Below are positions 8,781 through 18,659 of a stretch of 64,000 nt of DNA, one piece after another. Below the pieces are notes generated by a model. That model searched no databases, was not told the DNA's origin, and saw nothing but the letters and a program-made list of their open reading frames with translations. The stretch's first letter is position 1. Each line of letters begins with the position of its first letter. Source of the DNA: Campanula takesimana (lineage: Eukaryota > Streptophyta > Magnoliopsida > Asterales > Campanulaceae); assembly GCA_026119855.1 (NCBI GenBank), contig JAOWBW010001040.1, forward strand, positions 413,228 through 477,227, written 5' to 3'. The position numbers and the translations under genes are program-made.

Positions 8781-10069
8781 TGTAGACACCCCGCCTTGGA
8801 CCTCTCACCCCGATTGCATACAAAGTATTTTTATTTAACTTATTTTCATTAATTTCTGTTACTTCGGTTAAGTTCCTAACTGATTCCGTTAGTTTTGGAC
8901 TAAACTGCATAACAGAGTTAACTTTTAGGGTCATTCTGTCATTCTGTCATTTTTTACCCGCGGGCGCTTCCGGCACTGCCAGTGAGCCGCGCGCGCGTCC
9001 CGCCCCAAAAGCCGGACCCGCGCGCTTCCCACTTTGGCAGTAACGGATTGCACCTTATTTCCCTCCCTTTTCTTATTTACAAACATCTTTTCTTAATCAC
9101 AAAAACCATCTTTTTACATCCACATTCATCCCCCCTTTTCTCATTAACTCCCAATCCCAAATTCTAAGCCTTTTCCCAAAAACTAATATTTCTTTCATTT
9201 ATTATTTGATTTCTTTTATTTTTATTATATTCATTTATCTTATTTGTGATTGGCCCATTCCATTTCACATGGATGACCAATTTCCCTCCATCATTTCCCT
9301 CTCTTTTTTACCTATAAAAATCATCATCTTCTACCTTGGAAAAGGACTTCTTTTTGGACTCCAACCTTGATTCACCAACTACATTATACACAAATTCTCC
9401 CAACAAGAGTTCTTAGTAACAAGACTCTACACAAATTGTTCTACAACAATTTCATTACAACAATAACACTTTCAAGTCAAGGTTCCAAGTCCTCTTTCTC
9501 AAGGTACAACTCCATTTTCTTCCTTTGTTTTCTTCTTCTTGATGTATGCAATCCCCATTAATGGGACATGACCAACATGACTACTTCATATATTGAAGTT
9601 AGTTAAGGTTATCTCCCTACATTTTAATCTTAACTTTAATTCACCATGTTAATTTCTCTTCATCTCTTAATGTAATTCTTTAATATTACTTGTTACATGT
9701 AATCTTTATCATTAAATAAATAAAACAATTCTATTTTATTTCCCCTTTATTTCCTCTTTTCTTCTCATCACAATTGTTAGCACATTTCTATTTAATTAAT
9801 TGAAGGACATGTAAATATTAGAACACCAATAGTAGCAAGACCCGCGTAAGCGGGGCGGAGTGGGTGTTTAAGTACTTCCCACTCCGTCACCTAACCCCCG
9901 AACCCTTCTCTCCCGAATCTCTGGTTTTGTACATAAATTAGGCTATTTCTAGGTTTTTCTTATGTTCCTTTAAAAACATAGGTGGCGACTCTAAACAATC
10001 TAAAACAAGTTAGACATCCTAGGATAATTCACCGCTCTAGCCAAGCCGTGGTTCCCCGGGGTATCTACA
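8781..10069 (+). repeat. 3' LTR of element A (complete, 1289 bp)
   Basis: TGTAGACACCCC ... GGGGTATCTACA, with short inverted ends. It includes the 40 bp missing from the 5' copy. CpG-rich cluster at about 8957-9030 and a PBS-like TGGCGACTCT at about 9983. It ends directly against CCCCCACCCC of a 5S unit. Confidence 0.95.
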
Positions 10070-10291
10070 CCCCCACCCCAAAACTTTTTTGCGGTCGCGC
10101 GCCTCTTGTTTAGTTAGTTGTATTTCTTTTCTTCGGCGTCTTAGTTAGCGTTTGCACGTAGCGTACATTCCTGAAAGAGTCAACCTCAACGACTCGCAGT
10201 TCAAGGGACGCGCAGGGCCCGTCGTGGTTTCGGGCAATGGCATGCGCGCGGTGGGAGGTGGTACATAATAATAAAGATGGGGGAAGCCTAC

Positions 10292-10408
10292 GGGTGCGAT
10301 CATACCAGCACTAATGCACCGGTTCCATCAGAACTCCGTAGTTTAGCGTGCTTGGGCGAGAGTAGTACTAGGATGGGTGACCCCCTGCGAAGTCCTCGTG
10401 TTGCACCC
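10292..10408 (+). rRNA. 5S rRNA gene copy 1
   Basis: 5S sequence from GGGTGCGATCATACC to GTTGCACCC, 117 bp (one base missing: ACCGGTTCC for ACCGGATCCC). Variant A-box region CCGTAGTTTAGCG; C-box carries CCCCCTGCGA. Probably a poor template. Confidence 0.93.
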
Positions 10409-10627
10409 CCACCCCAAAACTTTTTTTCGGTCGCCCGCCTCTTGTTTTGTTAGTTGTATTTATTTTCTTCGGCGTTTTAGTTAGCGTTTGCACGTAGCGT
10501 ACATTCCTGAAAGAGTCGACCTCAACGACTCGCAGTTAAAGGGAAGCGCGGGGCCCGTCATGGTTTCGGGCAATGGCATGCGCGCGGTGGGTGGTGGTAC
10601 ATAATAATAAAGATGGGGGAAGCCTAC

Positions 10628-10745
10628 GGGTGCGATCATACCAGCACTAATGCACCGGATCCCATCAGAACTCCGTAGTTTAGCGTGCTTGGGCGAGAGT
10701 AGTACTAGGATGGGTGACCCCATGGGAAGTCCTCGTGTTGCACCC
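10628..10745 (+). rRNA. 5S rRNA gene copy 2
   Basis: 118 bp, full length. Variant CCGTAGTTTAGCG near the A-box; C-box has CCCCATGGGA. Confidence 0.95.
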
Positions 10746-10964
10746 CCACCCCAAAAAATTTTTGAGGTCGCGCGCCTCTTGTTTAATTAGTTGTATTTAT
10801 TTTCTTCGGCGTCTTAGTTAGCGTTTGCACGTAGCGTACATTCCTGAAAGAGTCGACCTCAACGACTCGCAGTTCAAGGGAAGCGCGGGGCCCGTCATGG
10901 TTTCGGGCAATGGCATGCGCGCGGTGGGTGGTGGTACATAATAATAAAGATGGGGGAAGCCTAT

Positions 10965-11082
10965 GGGTGCGATCATACCAGCACTAATGCACCGGATCCC
11001 ATCAGAACTCCGTAGTTTAGCGTGCTTGGGCGAGAGTAGTACTAGGATGGGTGACCCCATGGGAAGTCCTCGTGTTGCACCC
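10965..11082 (+). rRNA. 5S rRNA gene copy 3
   Basis: 118 bp, same variants as copy 2 (CCGTAGTTTAGCG; CCCCATGGGA), so the two are recent duplicates. Confidence 0.95.
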
Positions 11083-11301
11083 CCACCCCAAAAATTTTTT
11101 GAGGTCGCGCGCCTCTTGTTTAATTAGTTGTATTTATTTTCTTCGGCGTCTTAGTTAGCGTTTGCACGTAGCGTACATTCCTGAAAGAGTCGACCTCAAC
11201 GACTCGCAGTTCAAGGGACGTCCGGGGCCCGTCGTGGTTTCGGGCAATGGCATGCGCGCGGTTGGTGGTGGTACAAAATAATAAAGAGGGGGGAAGCCTA
11301 C

Positions 11302-11419
11302 GGGTGCGATCATACCAGCACTAATGCACCGGATCCCATCAGAACTCCGCAGTTAAGCGTGCTCGGGCGAGAGTAGTACTAGGATGGGTGACCCCTTGGG
11401 AAGTCCTCGTGTTGCACCC
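11302..11419 (+). rRNA. 5S rRNA gene copy 4
   Basis: 118 bp with the usual CCGCAGTTAAGCGTGC; one change in the A-box (GCTCGGG). C-box has CCCCTTGGGA. Confidence 0.95.
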
Positions 11420-11638
11420 CCACCCCAAAACATTTTTTCGGTCGCGCGCCTCTTGTTTAGTTAGTTTTATTTCTTTTCTTCGGCGTTTTAGTTAGCGTTT
11501 GCACGTAGCGTACATTCCAAAAAGATTCGACCTCAACGACTCGCAGTTCAAGGGATGCGCGGGGCCCGTCGTGGTTTCGGGCAATAGCATGCGCGCGGTG
11601 GGTGGTGGTACAAAATAATAAAGATGGGGGAAGCCTAC

Positions 11639-11756
11639 GGGTGCGATCATACCAACACTAATACACTGGATCCCATCAGAACTCCGCAGTTAAGCGAGCT
11701 TGGGCGAGAGTAGTACTAGGATGGGTGACCCCCTGGGAAGTCCTCGTATTGCACCC
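11639..11756 (+). rRNA. 5S rRNA gene copy 5
   Basis: 118 bp, CCGCAGTTAAGCGAGC, CACTGGATCC early in the gene, and a 3' end CGTATTGCACCC that weakens the terminal stem. Confidence 0.95.
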
Positions 11757-11975
11757 CCACCCGAACACTTTTTTGCGGTCGCGCGCCTCTTGTTTAGTTA
11801 GTTGTATTTCTTTTCTTCGGCGTCTTAGTTAGCGTTTGCACGTAGCGTACATTCCTGAAAGAGTAAACCTCAACGACTCACAGTTCAAGGGACGCGCAGG
11901 GCCCGTCGTGGTTTCGGGCAATAGCATGCGCGCGGTGGGTGGTGGTACATAATAATAAAGATGGGGGAAGCCTAC

Positions 11976-12093
11976 GGGTGCGATCATACCAGCACTAATG
12001 CACCGGATCCCATCAGAACTCCGTAGTTTAGCGTGCTTGGGCGAGAGTAGTACTAGGATGGGTGACCCCCTGGGAAGTCCTCGTGTTGCACCT
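11976..12093 (+). rRNA. 5S rRNA gene copy 6
   Basis: 118 bp, variant CCGTAGTTTAGCG; ends GTTGCACCT, one mismatch in the terminal stem. Confidence 0.95.
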
Positions 12094-12312
12094 CCACCCC
12101 AAAAAATTTTTGCGGTCGCGCGCCTCTTGTTTAGTTAGTTGTATTTCTTTTCTTCGGCGTCTTAGTTAGCGTTTGCACGTAGCGTACATTCCTGAAAGAG
12201 TCAACCTCAACGACTCGCACTTCAAGGGACGCGCAGGGCCCGTCGTGGTTTCGGGCAATGGCATGCGCGCGGTGGGTGGTGGTACATAATAATAAAGATG
12301 GGGGAAGCCTAC

Positions 12313-12430
12313 GGGTGCGATCATACCAGCACTAATGCACCGGATCCCATCAGAAATCCGTAGTTTAGCGTGCTTGGGCGAGAGTAGTACTAGGATGGGT
12401 GACCCCCTGGGAAGTCCTCGTGTTGCACCC
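12313..12430 (+). rRNA. 5S rRNA gene copy 7
   Basis: 118 bp, variant CCGTAGTTTAGCG and AGAAATCC for AGAACTCC. First member of the duplicated four-unit block, by the shared downstream spacer variant ACTTTATTGC. Confidence 0.95.
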
Positions 12431-12649
12431 CCACCCCAAAACTTTATTGCGGTCGCGCGCCACTTGTTTAGTTAGTTGTATTTATTTTCTTCGGCGTCTT
12501 AGTTAGCGTTTGCACGTAGCGTACATTCCTGAAAGAGTCGACCTCAACGACTCGCAGTTCAAGGGACGCGCGGGGCCCGTCGTGGTTTCGGGCAATGGCA
12601 TGCGCGCGGTGGGTGGTGGTACAAAATAATAAAGATGGGGGAAGCCTAC

Positions 12650-12767
12650 GGGTGCGATCATACCTGCACTAATGCACCTAATCCCATCAGAACTCCGTAG
12701 TTTAGCGTGCTTGGGCGAGAGTAGTACTAGGATGGGTGACCCCCTGGGAAGTCCTCGTGTGGCACCC
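12650..12767 (+). rRNA. 5S rRNA gene copy 8
   Basis: 118 bp, variant CCGTAGTTTAGCG, CACCTAATCCC, and a 3' end GTGTGGCACCC. Pairs with copy 12 in the higher-order duplication. Confidence 0.95.
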
Positions 12768-12984
12768 CACCCCAAAAAAATTTTGCGGTCGCGCGCCTCT
12801 TGTTTAGTTAGTTGTATTTATTTTCTTCGGCGTCTAAGTTAGCGTTTGCACGTAGCGTACATTCCTAAAAGAGTCGACCTCAACGACTCGCAGTTCAAGG
12901 GACGTCCGGGGCCCGTCGTAGTTTCGGGCAATGGCATGCGCGCGGTGGGTGGTGGTACATAATAATAAAGAGGGGGAAGCCTAC

Positions 12985-13102
12985 GGGTGCGATCATACCA
13001 GCACTAATGCACCGGATCCCATCAGAACTCCGCAGTTAAGCGGGCTCGGGCGAGAGTAGTACAAGGATGGGTGACCTCCTGGGAAGCCCTCGAGTTGCAC
13101 CC
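12985..13102 (+). rRNA. 5S rRNA gene copy 9
   Basis: 118 bp, CCGCAGTTAAGCGGGC. The only copy with the canonical C-box GTGACCTCCTGGGAAG, but it has TACAAGG in the intermediate element and ends CGAGTTGCACCC. Confidence 0.95.
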
Positions 13103-13321
13103 CCACCCCAAAACATTTTTTCGGTCGCGCGCCTCTTGTTTAGTTAGTTTTATTTCTTTTCTTCGGCGTTTTAGTTAGCGTTTGCACGTAGCGTACATTC
13201 CTGAAAAATTCGACCTCAACGACTCGCAGATCAAGGGACGCGCGGGGCCCGTCGTGGTTTCGGGCAATAGCATGCGCGCGGTGGGTGGTGGTACAAAATA
13301 ATAAAGATGGGGGAAGCCTAC

Positions 13322-13438
13322 GGGTGCGATCATACCAGCACTAAAGCACCGGATCCCATCAGAACTCCGCAGTTAAGCGAGCTTGGGCGAGAGTAGTACT
13401 AGGATGGGTGACCCCTGGGAAGTCCTCGTATTGCACCC
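13322..13438 (+). rRNA. 5S rRNA gene copy 10
   Basis: 117 bp, CCGCAGTTAAGCGAGC; one base deleted in the C-box (GTGACCCCTGGG); ends CGTATTGCACCC. Pairs with copy 14. Confidence 0.94.
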
Positions 13439-13657
13439 CCACCCGAAATCTTTTTTGCGGTCGCGCGCCTCTTGTTAAGTTAGTTGTATTTATTTTCTTC
13501 GGCGTCTTAGTTAACGTTTGCACGTAGCGTACATTCCTGAAAGAGTCAACCTCAACGACTCGCAGTTCAAGGGACGCGCAGGGCCCGTCGTGGTTTCGGG
13601 ACATGGCATGCGCGCGGTGGGTGGTGTTACATAATAATAAAGATGGGGGAAGCCTAC

Positions 13658-13775
13658 GGGTGTGATCATACCAGCACTAATGCACCGGATCCCATCAGAA
13701 CTCCGTAGTTTAGCGTGCTTGGGCGAGAGTAGTACTAGGATGGGTGACCCCCTGGGAAGTCCTCGTGTTGCACCC
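13658..13775 (+). rRNA. 5S rRNA gene copy 11
   Basis: 118 bp, variant CCGTAGTTTAGCG; starts GGGTGTGATC. Its downstream spacer carries the ACTTTATTGC variant shared only with copy 7, which sets the 1345-bp higher-order period. Confidence 0.95.
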
Positions 13776-13994
13776 CCACCCCAAAACTTTATTGCGGTCG
13801 CGCGCCACTTGTTTAGTTAGTTGTATTTATTTTCTTCGGCGTCTTAGTTAGCGTTTGCACGTAGCGTACATTCCTGAAAGAGTCGACCTCAACGACTCGC
13901 AGTTCAAGGGACGCGCGGGGCCCGTCGTGGTTACGGGCAATGGCATGCGCGCGGTGGGTGGTGGTACAAAATAATAATGATGGGGGAAGTCTAC

Positions 13995-14112
13995 GGGTCC
14001 GATCATACCAGCACTAATGCACCGAATCCCATCAGAACTCCGTAGTTTAGCGTGCTTGGGCGAGAGTAGTACTAGGATGGGTGACCCCCTGGGAAGTCCT
14101 CGTGTGGCACCC
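13995..14112 (+). rRNA. 5S rRNA gene copy 12
   Basis: 118 bp, variant CCGTAGTTTAGCG; starts GGGTCCGATC, and ends GTGTGGCACCC like copy 8. Confidence 0.95.
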
Positions 14113-14330
14113 CACCCCAAAAATTTTTTGCGGTCGCGCGCCTCTTGTTTAGTTAGTTGTATTTATTTTCTTCGGCGTCTTAGTTAGCGTTTGCACGTAG
14201 CGTACATTCCTGAAAGAGTCGACCTCAACGACTCGCAGTTCAAGGGACGTCCGGGGCCCGTCGTGGTTTCGGGCAATGGCATGCGCGCGGTGGGTGGTGG
14301 TACATAATAATAAAGAGGGGGGAAGCCTAC

Positions 14331-14448
14331 GGGTGCGATCATACCAGCACTAATGCACCGGATCCCATCAGAACTCCGCAGTTAAGCGGGCTCGGGCGAG
14401 AGTAGTACTAGGATGGGTGACCCCCTGGGAAGTCCTCGAGTTGCACCC
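14331..14448 (+). rRNA. 5S rRNA gene copy 13
   Basis: 118 bp, CCGCAGTTAAGCGGGC; ends CGAGTTGCACCC like copy 9, but with CCCCC in the C-box. Confidence 0.95.
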
Positions 14449-14667
14449 CCACCCCAAAACATTTTTTCGGTCGCGCGCCTCTTGTTTAGTTAGTTTTATT
14501 TCTTTTCTTCGGCGTTTTAGTTAGCGTTTGCACGTAGCGTACATTCCTGAAAAATTCGACCTCAACGACTCGCAGTTCAAGGGACGCGCGGGGCCCGTTG
14601 TGGTTTCGGGCAATAGCATGCGCGCGGTGGGTGGTGGTACAAAATAATAAAGATGGGGGAAGCCTAC

Positions 14668-14784
14668 GGGTGCGATCATACCAGCACTAAAGCACCGGAT
14701 CCCATCAGAACTCCGCAGTTAAGCGAGCTTGGGCGAGAGTAGTACTAGGATGGGTGACCCCTGGGAAGTCCTCGTATTGCACCC
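14668..14784 (+). rRNA. 5S rRNA gene copy 14
   Basis: 117 bp, with the same C-box deletion and CGTATTGCACCC end as copy 10, so the deletion predates the block duplication. Confidence 0.94.
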
Positions 14785-15003
14785 CCACCCGAAAACTTTT
14801 TTGCGGTCGCGCGCCTCTTGTTTAGTTAGTTGTATTTCTTTTCTTCGGCGTCTTAGTTAACGTTTGCACGTAGCGGACATTCCTGAAAGAGTCAACCTCA
14901 ACGACTCGCAGTTCAAGGGACGCGCAAGGCCCGTCGTGGTTTCGGGCAATGGCATGCGCGCGGTGGGTGGTGGTACATAATAATAAAGATGGGGGAAGCC
15001 TAC

Positions 15004-15121
15004 GGGTGCGATCATACCAGCACTAATGCACCGGATCCCATCAGAACTCCGTAGTTTAGCGTGCTTGGGTGAGAGTAGTACTAGGATGGGTGACCCCCTG
15101 GGAAGTCCTCGTGTTGCACCC
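15004..15121 (+). rRNA. 5S rRNA gene copy 15
   Basis: 118 bp, variant CCGTAGTTTAGCG and GCTTGGGTGAG in the A-box. Last gene before the copia junction; its upstream spacer shares GTTAACG with that of copy 11. Confidence 0.95.
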
Positions 15122-15241
15122 CCACCCCAAAACTTTTTTGCGGTCGCGCGCCTCTTGTTTAGTTAGTTGTATTTATTTTATTCGGCGTCTTAGTTAGCGT
15201 TTGCACGTAGCGTACATTCCTGAAAGAGTCGACCTCAACGA

Positions 15242-15914
15242 GATCATCTTCCATTCCTCCATATACCAAAAACAAATATTTAGTTCTTCTCAAGTACTAA
15301 AGAATCGCTTTTACAGCCATCCAGTGATTTTCACCGGGGTCGGATTGGTATCTACTTGTCATGCTTAAAGCATAAGATACATCCGGCCTAGTACAAATCA
15401 TGGCATACATGATGGACCCAATTTCCGTAGCATATGGAGCATCATTCATTTTCTCACGCTCATCTTTTGTCTTAGGACATTGAGTCTTGCTTAGAGAAAC
15501 TCCATGTAACACTGGTAAGGTTCCTCTTTTAGAATTTTCCATACGGAATCTTCTAATGACCTTGTCAATGTATGTACTTTGTCTTAAACCAAGTAGCCTC
15601 CTTGATCTATCTCTATAGATCTTAATGCCAAGTATATATGCGGCTTCACCTATATCTTTCATTGCGAAGCATTTTCCTAACCAAGTCTTCACGGACTGAA
15701 GTGTAGGAATATCGTTTCCAATGAGTAATATGTCATCCACATATAAAATAAGGAATAGCACTATACTCCCACTAATCTTCTTGTATACACAAGGCTCATC
15801 TTAGTTCTTGATGAAACCAAACTCTTTGATCGATTCATCAAAACGGAGATTCCAACTCCTAGAAGCTTGCTTTAATCCATAAATGGATTTCTGTAATTTT
15901 CATATCTTAGAATT
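15242..15914 (-). pseudogene. Copia RT C-terminus and truncated RNase H
   Basis: Continues in the same frame as the upstream polyprotein after in-frame stops near 15898-15917 and around 15800. It has SIYGLKQASRSWN, the RT active site LYVDDILLIGND (near 15730), and the start of RNase H (APYATEIGSIMYAM, TRPDVSYALS). A further stop follows VKAIL at about 15296, and the reading ends at the 5S junction. Clearly a remnant. Confidence 0.85.
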
Positions 15915-18659
15915 TTATTCAAAACCTTCTGGTTGTGTCATATACACGTCCTCTCGTAGTTTTCCATTTAGGAAAGCGGTTTTGACATCCATTTGCCATA
16001 TTTCATAGTCATGATATGCGGCAATGGCAAGCAAAATTCTTATAGACTTGATCATTGCTACGGGTGAAAAGGTTTCATCATAGTCAATACCATGAACTTG
16101 CCTATAACCTTTCGCTACAAGTCTAGCTTTGTAAGTATGCACCTTCCCATCCATGTCAGTCTTCTTCTTGAAGACCCATTTGCATCCTATGGTTTTTACA
16201 CCTTCGGATTCCATGGCTCCAAGCCACTTATCCGAATCAGGAGAAGAAATCGCCTCTTGGTAGGTTGTCGGTTCATAATTCTCAATGATTTCCACCTCAT
16301 TACTATCCGTTATGAGAAATCCGTATCTCTCGGGCTCGGATCGTAACCTACTAGATCTGCGAGTTGCTTGTGTATTTTGAACAGGTTCCACAACTCCTTG
16401 TGGTTCTTGTTCTTGTTCCACTATTGGTTCAATGTTATTTTCTGGGTCTCGAATTTCTTCAAGATTTATTTTACTCCCACTGATTTCTTTGGAGAGAAAC
16501 TGTTTCTCTAGAAAGACACCAGTTCGGGCAACAAACACTTTGTTGTCCTCTCGGTTGCAAAAGTAATATCCTTTAGTTTCCTTAGGATATCCCACGAAAA
16601 TACATTTATCAGATTTGTGTGCTAGTTTGTCGGAGACAAGTCTTTTGACAAAAGCTTCGCAACCCAAAATCCTCATGAAAGACAAACTAGGTTTCTTTCC
16701 GCTCCACATCTCATATGGAGTCTTTGGAACCGATTTAGTTGGAACTTGATTTAGTGTGAAAGCAGCGGTTTCTAGAGTGTAACCCCAAAAGGATATTGGA
16801 AGATCAACTTGACTCATCATTGATCGAACCATGTCTAACAAAGTCCGATTTCTCCTCTCGGACACACCATTCCATTGTGGTGTTCCGGGTGGAGTCAATT
16901 GTGAAACTATTCCACAATTCTTTAGATGATCATCAAATTCATGACTCAAGTATTCTCCACCTCGATCTGATCGAAGTGCTTTAATACTTTTGCCAAGTTG
17001 TTTTTCTACTTCATTTTGAAATATTCTAAATATCTCAAATGCTTCACTTTTATGTTTCATTAGGTAAACATACTCAAATCTACTATAATCATCAGTGAAG
17101 GTTATGAAGTATTGAAATCCTCCCCTAGCATTGCTACTTAATGGTCCGCATACATCGGAATGTATCAACCCCAATAAGTCGCTTGCCCTTTCACCTAACT
17201 TGGTAAAAGGTGTCTTAGTCATTTTTCTAAGAAGACACGGCTCACAAGTATCATATGACTCAAAGTCACATGAACCCAAAAGCCCGTCCTCATAGAGTTT
17301 TGAGATACGCTTCTCATTAATATGATCAAGACGGCAATGCCACAAATAAGAATGATTTACATCATTAGGTTTAGATTTCTTATTTATATGATAGACATTT
17401 TCATTATTTTTATTCTTGATATCCAAGATATAAAGGCAATTAAATGAATTTGCAATACCATAAAGCACATCATTTAAATAAATAGAAAATTTCTTATTCT
17501 CAATAAGAAACTTAAAACCTTCATTATCCAAACAAGAAATTGAAATAATATTTCTACTTAAATCCGGAACATAATAACAATTGTTCAAAACAAGAATTAA
17601 TCCGGAAGGTAAAGTGACTTCATAAGTCCCTACGGCTAATGCAGCAACTCTTGCTCCATGCCCCACGCGTAGGTCTACTTCACCCTCTTTAAGTAGTCTC
17701 CTATTCTTTAGTCCCTGCATATTTAAACAAATGTGAGAACCACATCCGGTATCCAATACCCAAGAATCAGTGGTAGAAAGGAGAATATCTATCATATAGA
17801 TACCTGAAGTCGACGCAGCCTTGCTGCCCTTCTTCTTCTTTTGCTCTTCCAAAAAAACCTTGCAATTACGTTTCCAATGACTAATTTCTTGACAATGGAA
17901 ACAAATTGCATCCTTTTGTGAATCGGGTTTTGCCTCAGAAGCCTTGGCAACCTTTGCCTTGCTTATCTTGGGTTTGACAACTTTCTTACCCTTTCCTTTG
18001 GCACTAGCCTTCTTCCCATCATGAACCAAGAGCACGGGAGAACCTTTCTCCACAATATTCATCTCCACAGTTTTAAGCATCCCATGCAACTCGGAGAGAT
18101 TCTTATCCATTCCATGCATGTTATAATTCATCACAAACTGATTATAACTTTTAGGTAATGAATTAAGAATGAGATCCGTGGCTAGCTCCAATGGGATTGG
18201 ATAGCCAAGTTTCTCAAGGTGCTCTACATAACCTTTCATTTTCAGCATGTGAGGACTCACTTGTTGCCCTTCATTCATTTTGCAAGAAATGAATGCAACA
18301 ATGGTCTTGTACCTCTCTTGCCTAGCTTGCTCTTGAAACATAGCTCTTAACTCCACGCCTATCTCATAGGCTTCCAAATGTTCCAAACTTTGTTGGAGTT
18401 TTGAGCACATGGTAGCAAGCATGAGACAGCTTACATCTCTAGAATCATTACGATGTTTCTTGTAACTGTCTCTTTCTGCCCTAGGGGCAGTAGGTTCTGG
18501 TTCAGCAGGAAGAGGCCCATCGAGAATGTACAACTTATCTTCTTGCCTAAGAACAATTCTTAGGCTACGGATCCAATCCATAAAGTTCGTACCATTCTCT
18601 TGGAGCTTATCCTTCTCAAGGATCGATTGCAATGAAATTGATTGAGTGTTAGTAGTCAT
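15915..18659 (-). pseudogene. Copia Gag-protease-integrase-RT polyprotein (N-terminal 914 codons)
   Basis: Starts with ATG at 18659 (MTTNTQSISLQS). A UBN2-like gag domain (about residues 10-220) is followed by a CX2CX4HX4C zinc knuckle from about residue 253 (CFHCQEISHWKRNC), an aspartic protease with active site DTG at about residue 303 (WVLDTGCGSHIC), and an integrase zinc finger (LWHCRLDH ... CEPCLLRK). The integrase core has HSDVCGP, RSDRGGEY and NGVSERRNRTL as the D, D and E motifs. The start of RT (GCKWVFKKK, KARLVAKGY, MDVKTAFLNG) follows. The linker before GCKWVFKKK is shorter than usual in copia elements (AMESEGVKTIG), suggesting a small internal deletion. The frame then stops at 15915. 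The original enzyme set copies element RNA in cytoplasmic particles; this copy is dead. Confidence 0.88.

Larger units (their letters stand above)
1179..10069 (+). mobile_element. Element A: gag-only Tat-type LTR retrotransposon
   Basis: Complete except for the first 40 bp of its 5' LTR. Order: 5' LTR, tRNA-Arg PBS, leader, gag, about 3.5 kb of non-coding DNA, 45-bp tandem repeats, polypurine tract, 3' LTR. No protease, RT, RNase H or integrase is found between the LTRs on either strand. The aligned 1249 bp of the two LTRs have the same length and by eye differ at about four positions, so the insertion looks recent. This fits gag-only non-autonomous elements (TR-GAG type), which depend on a partner for enzymes. 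The 3' LTR abuts 5S repeat sequence, so the element appears to have entered the 5S array. Confidence 0.85.
10070..15241 (+). repeat. Tandem 5S rDNA array, first block (15 full-length genes)
   Basis: Units of 335-337 bp: a 117-118 bp 5S gene plus a spacer of about 219 bp. The spacer has a T-run just past most genes (Pol III terminator), a TCGACCTCAACGACTCGCAG segment, and AATAATAAAG about 25 bp before the gene with a C at -1, the usual plant 5S upstream pattern. The block starts at the 3' end of a gene (CCCCCACCCC) against element A and stops in a spacer at 15241 against the copia element. Units 7-10 and 11-14 form a higher-order duplication. Confidence 0.97.

Noticed and set aside
8107..8789. 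Repeat proteins of 150-300 residues on both strands
   Set aside because: They are translations of the 45-bp tandem repeat in different frames; no gene context or start signals support them.
10481..14120. Series of 80-90 codon minus-strand ORFs with the same protein sequence
   Set aside because: They are the antisense of tandem 5S genes and spacers and recur only because the array repeats.
10070..15241. 5S sequences as part of Cassandra-type elements, which carry 5S domains in their LTRs
   Set aside because: The 5S copies are in a regular 336-bp tandem array with plant-type spacers; there are no TG...CA ends or primer sites per unit.
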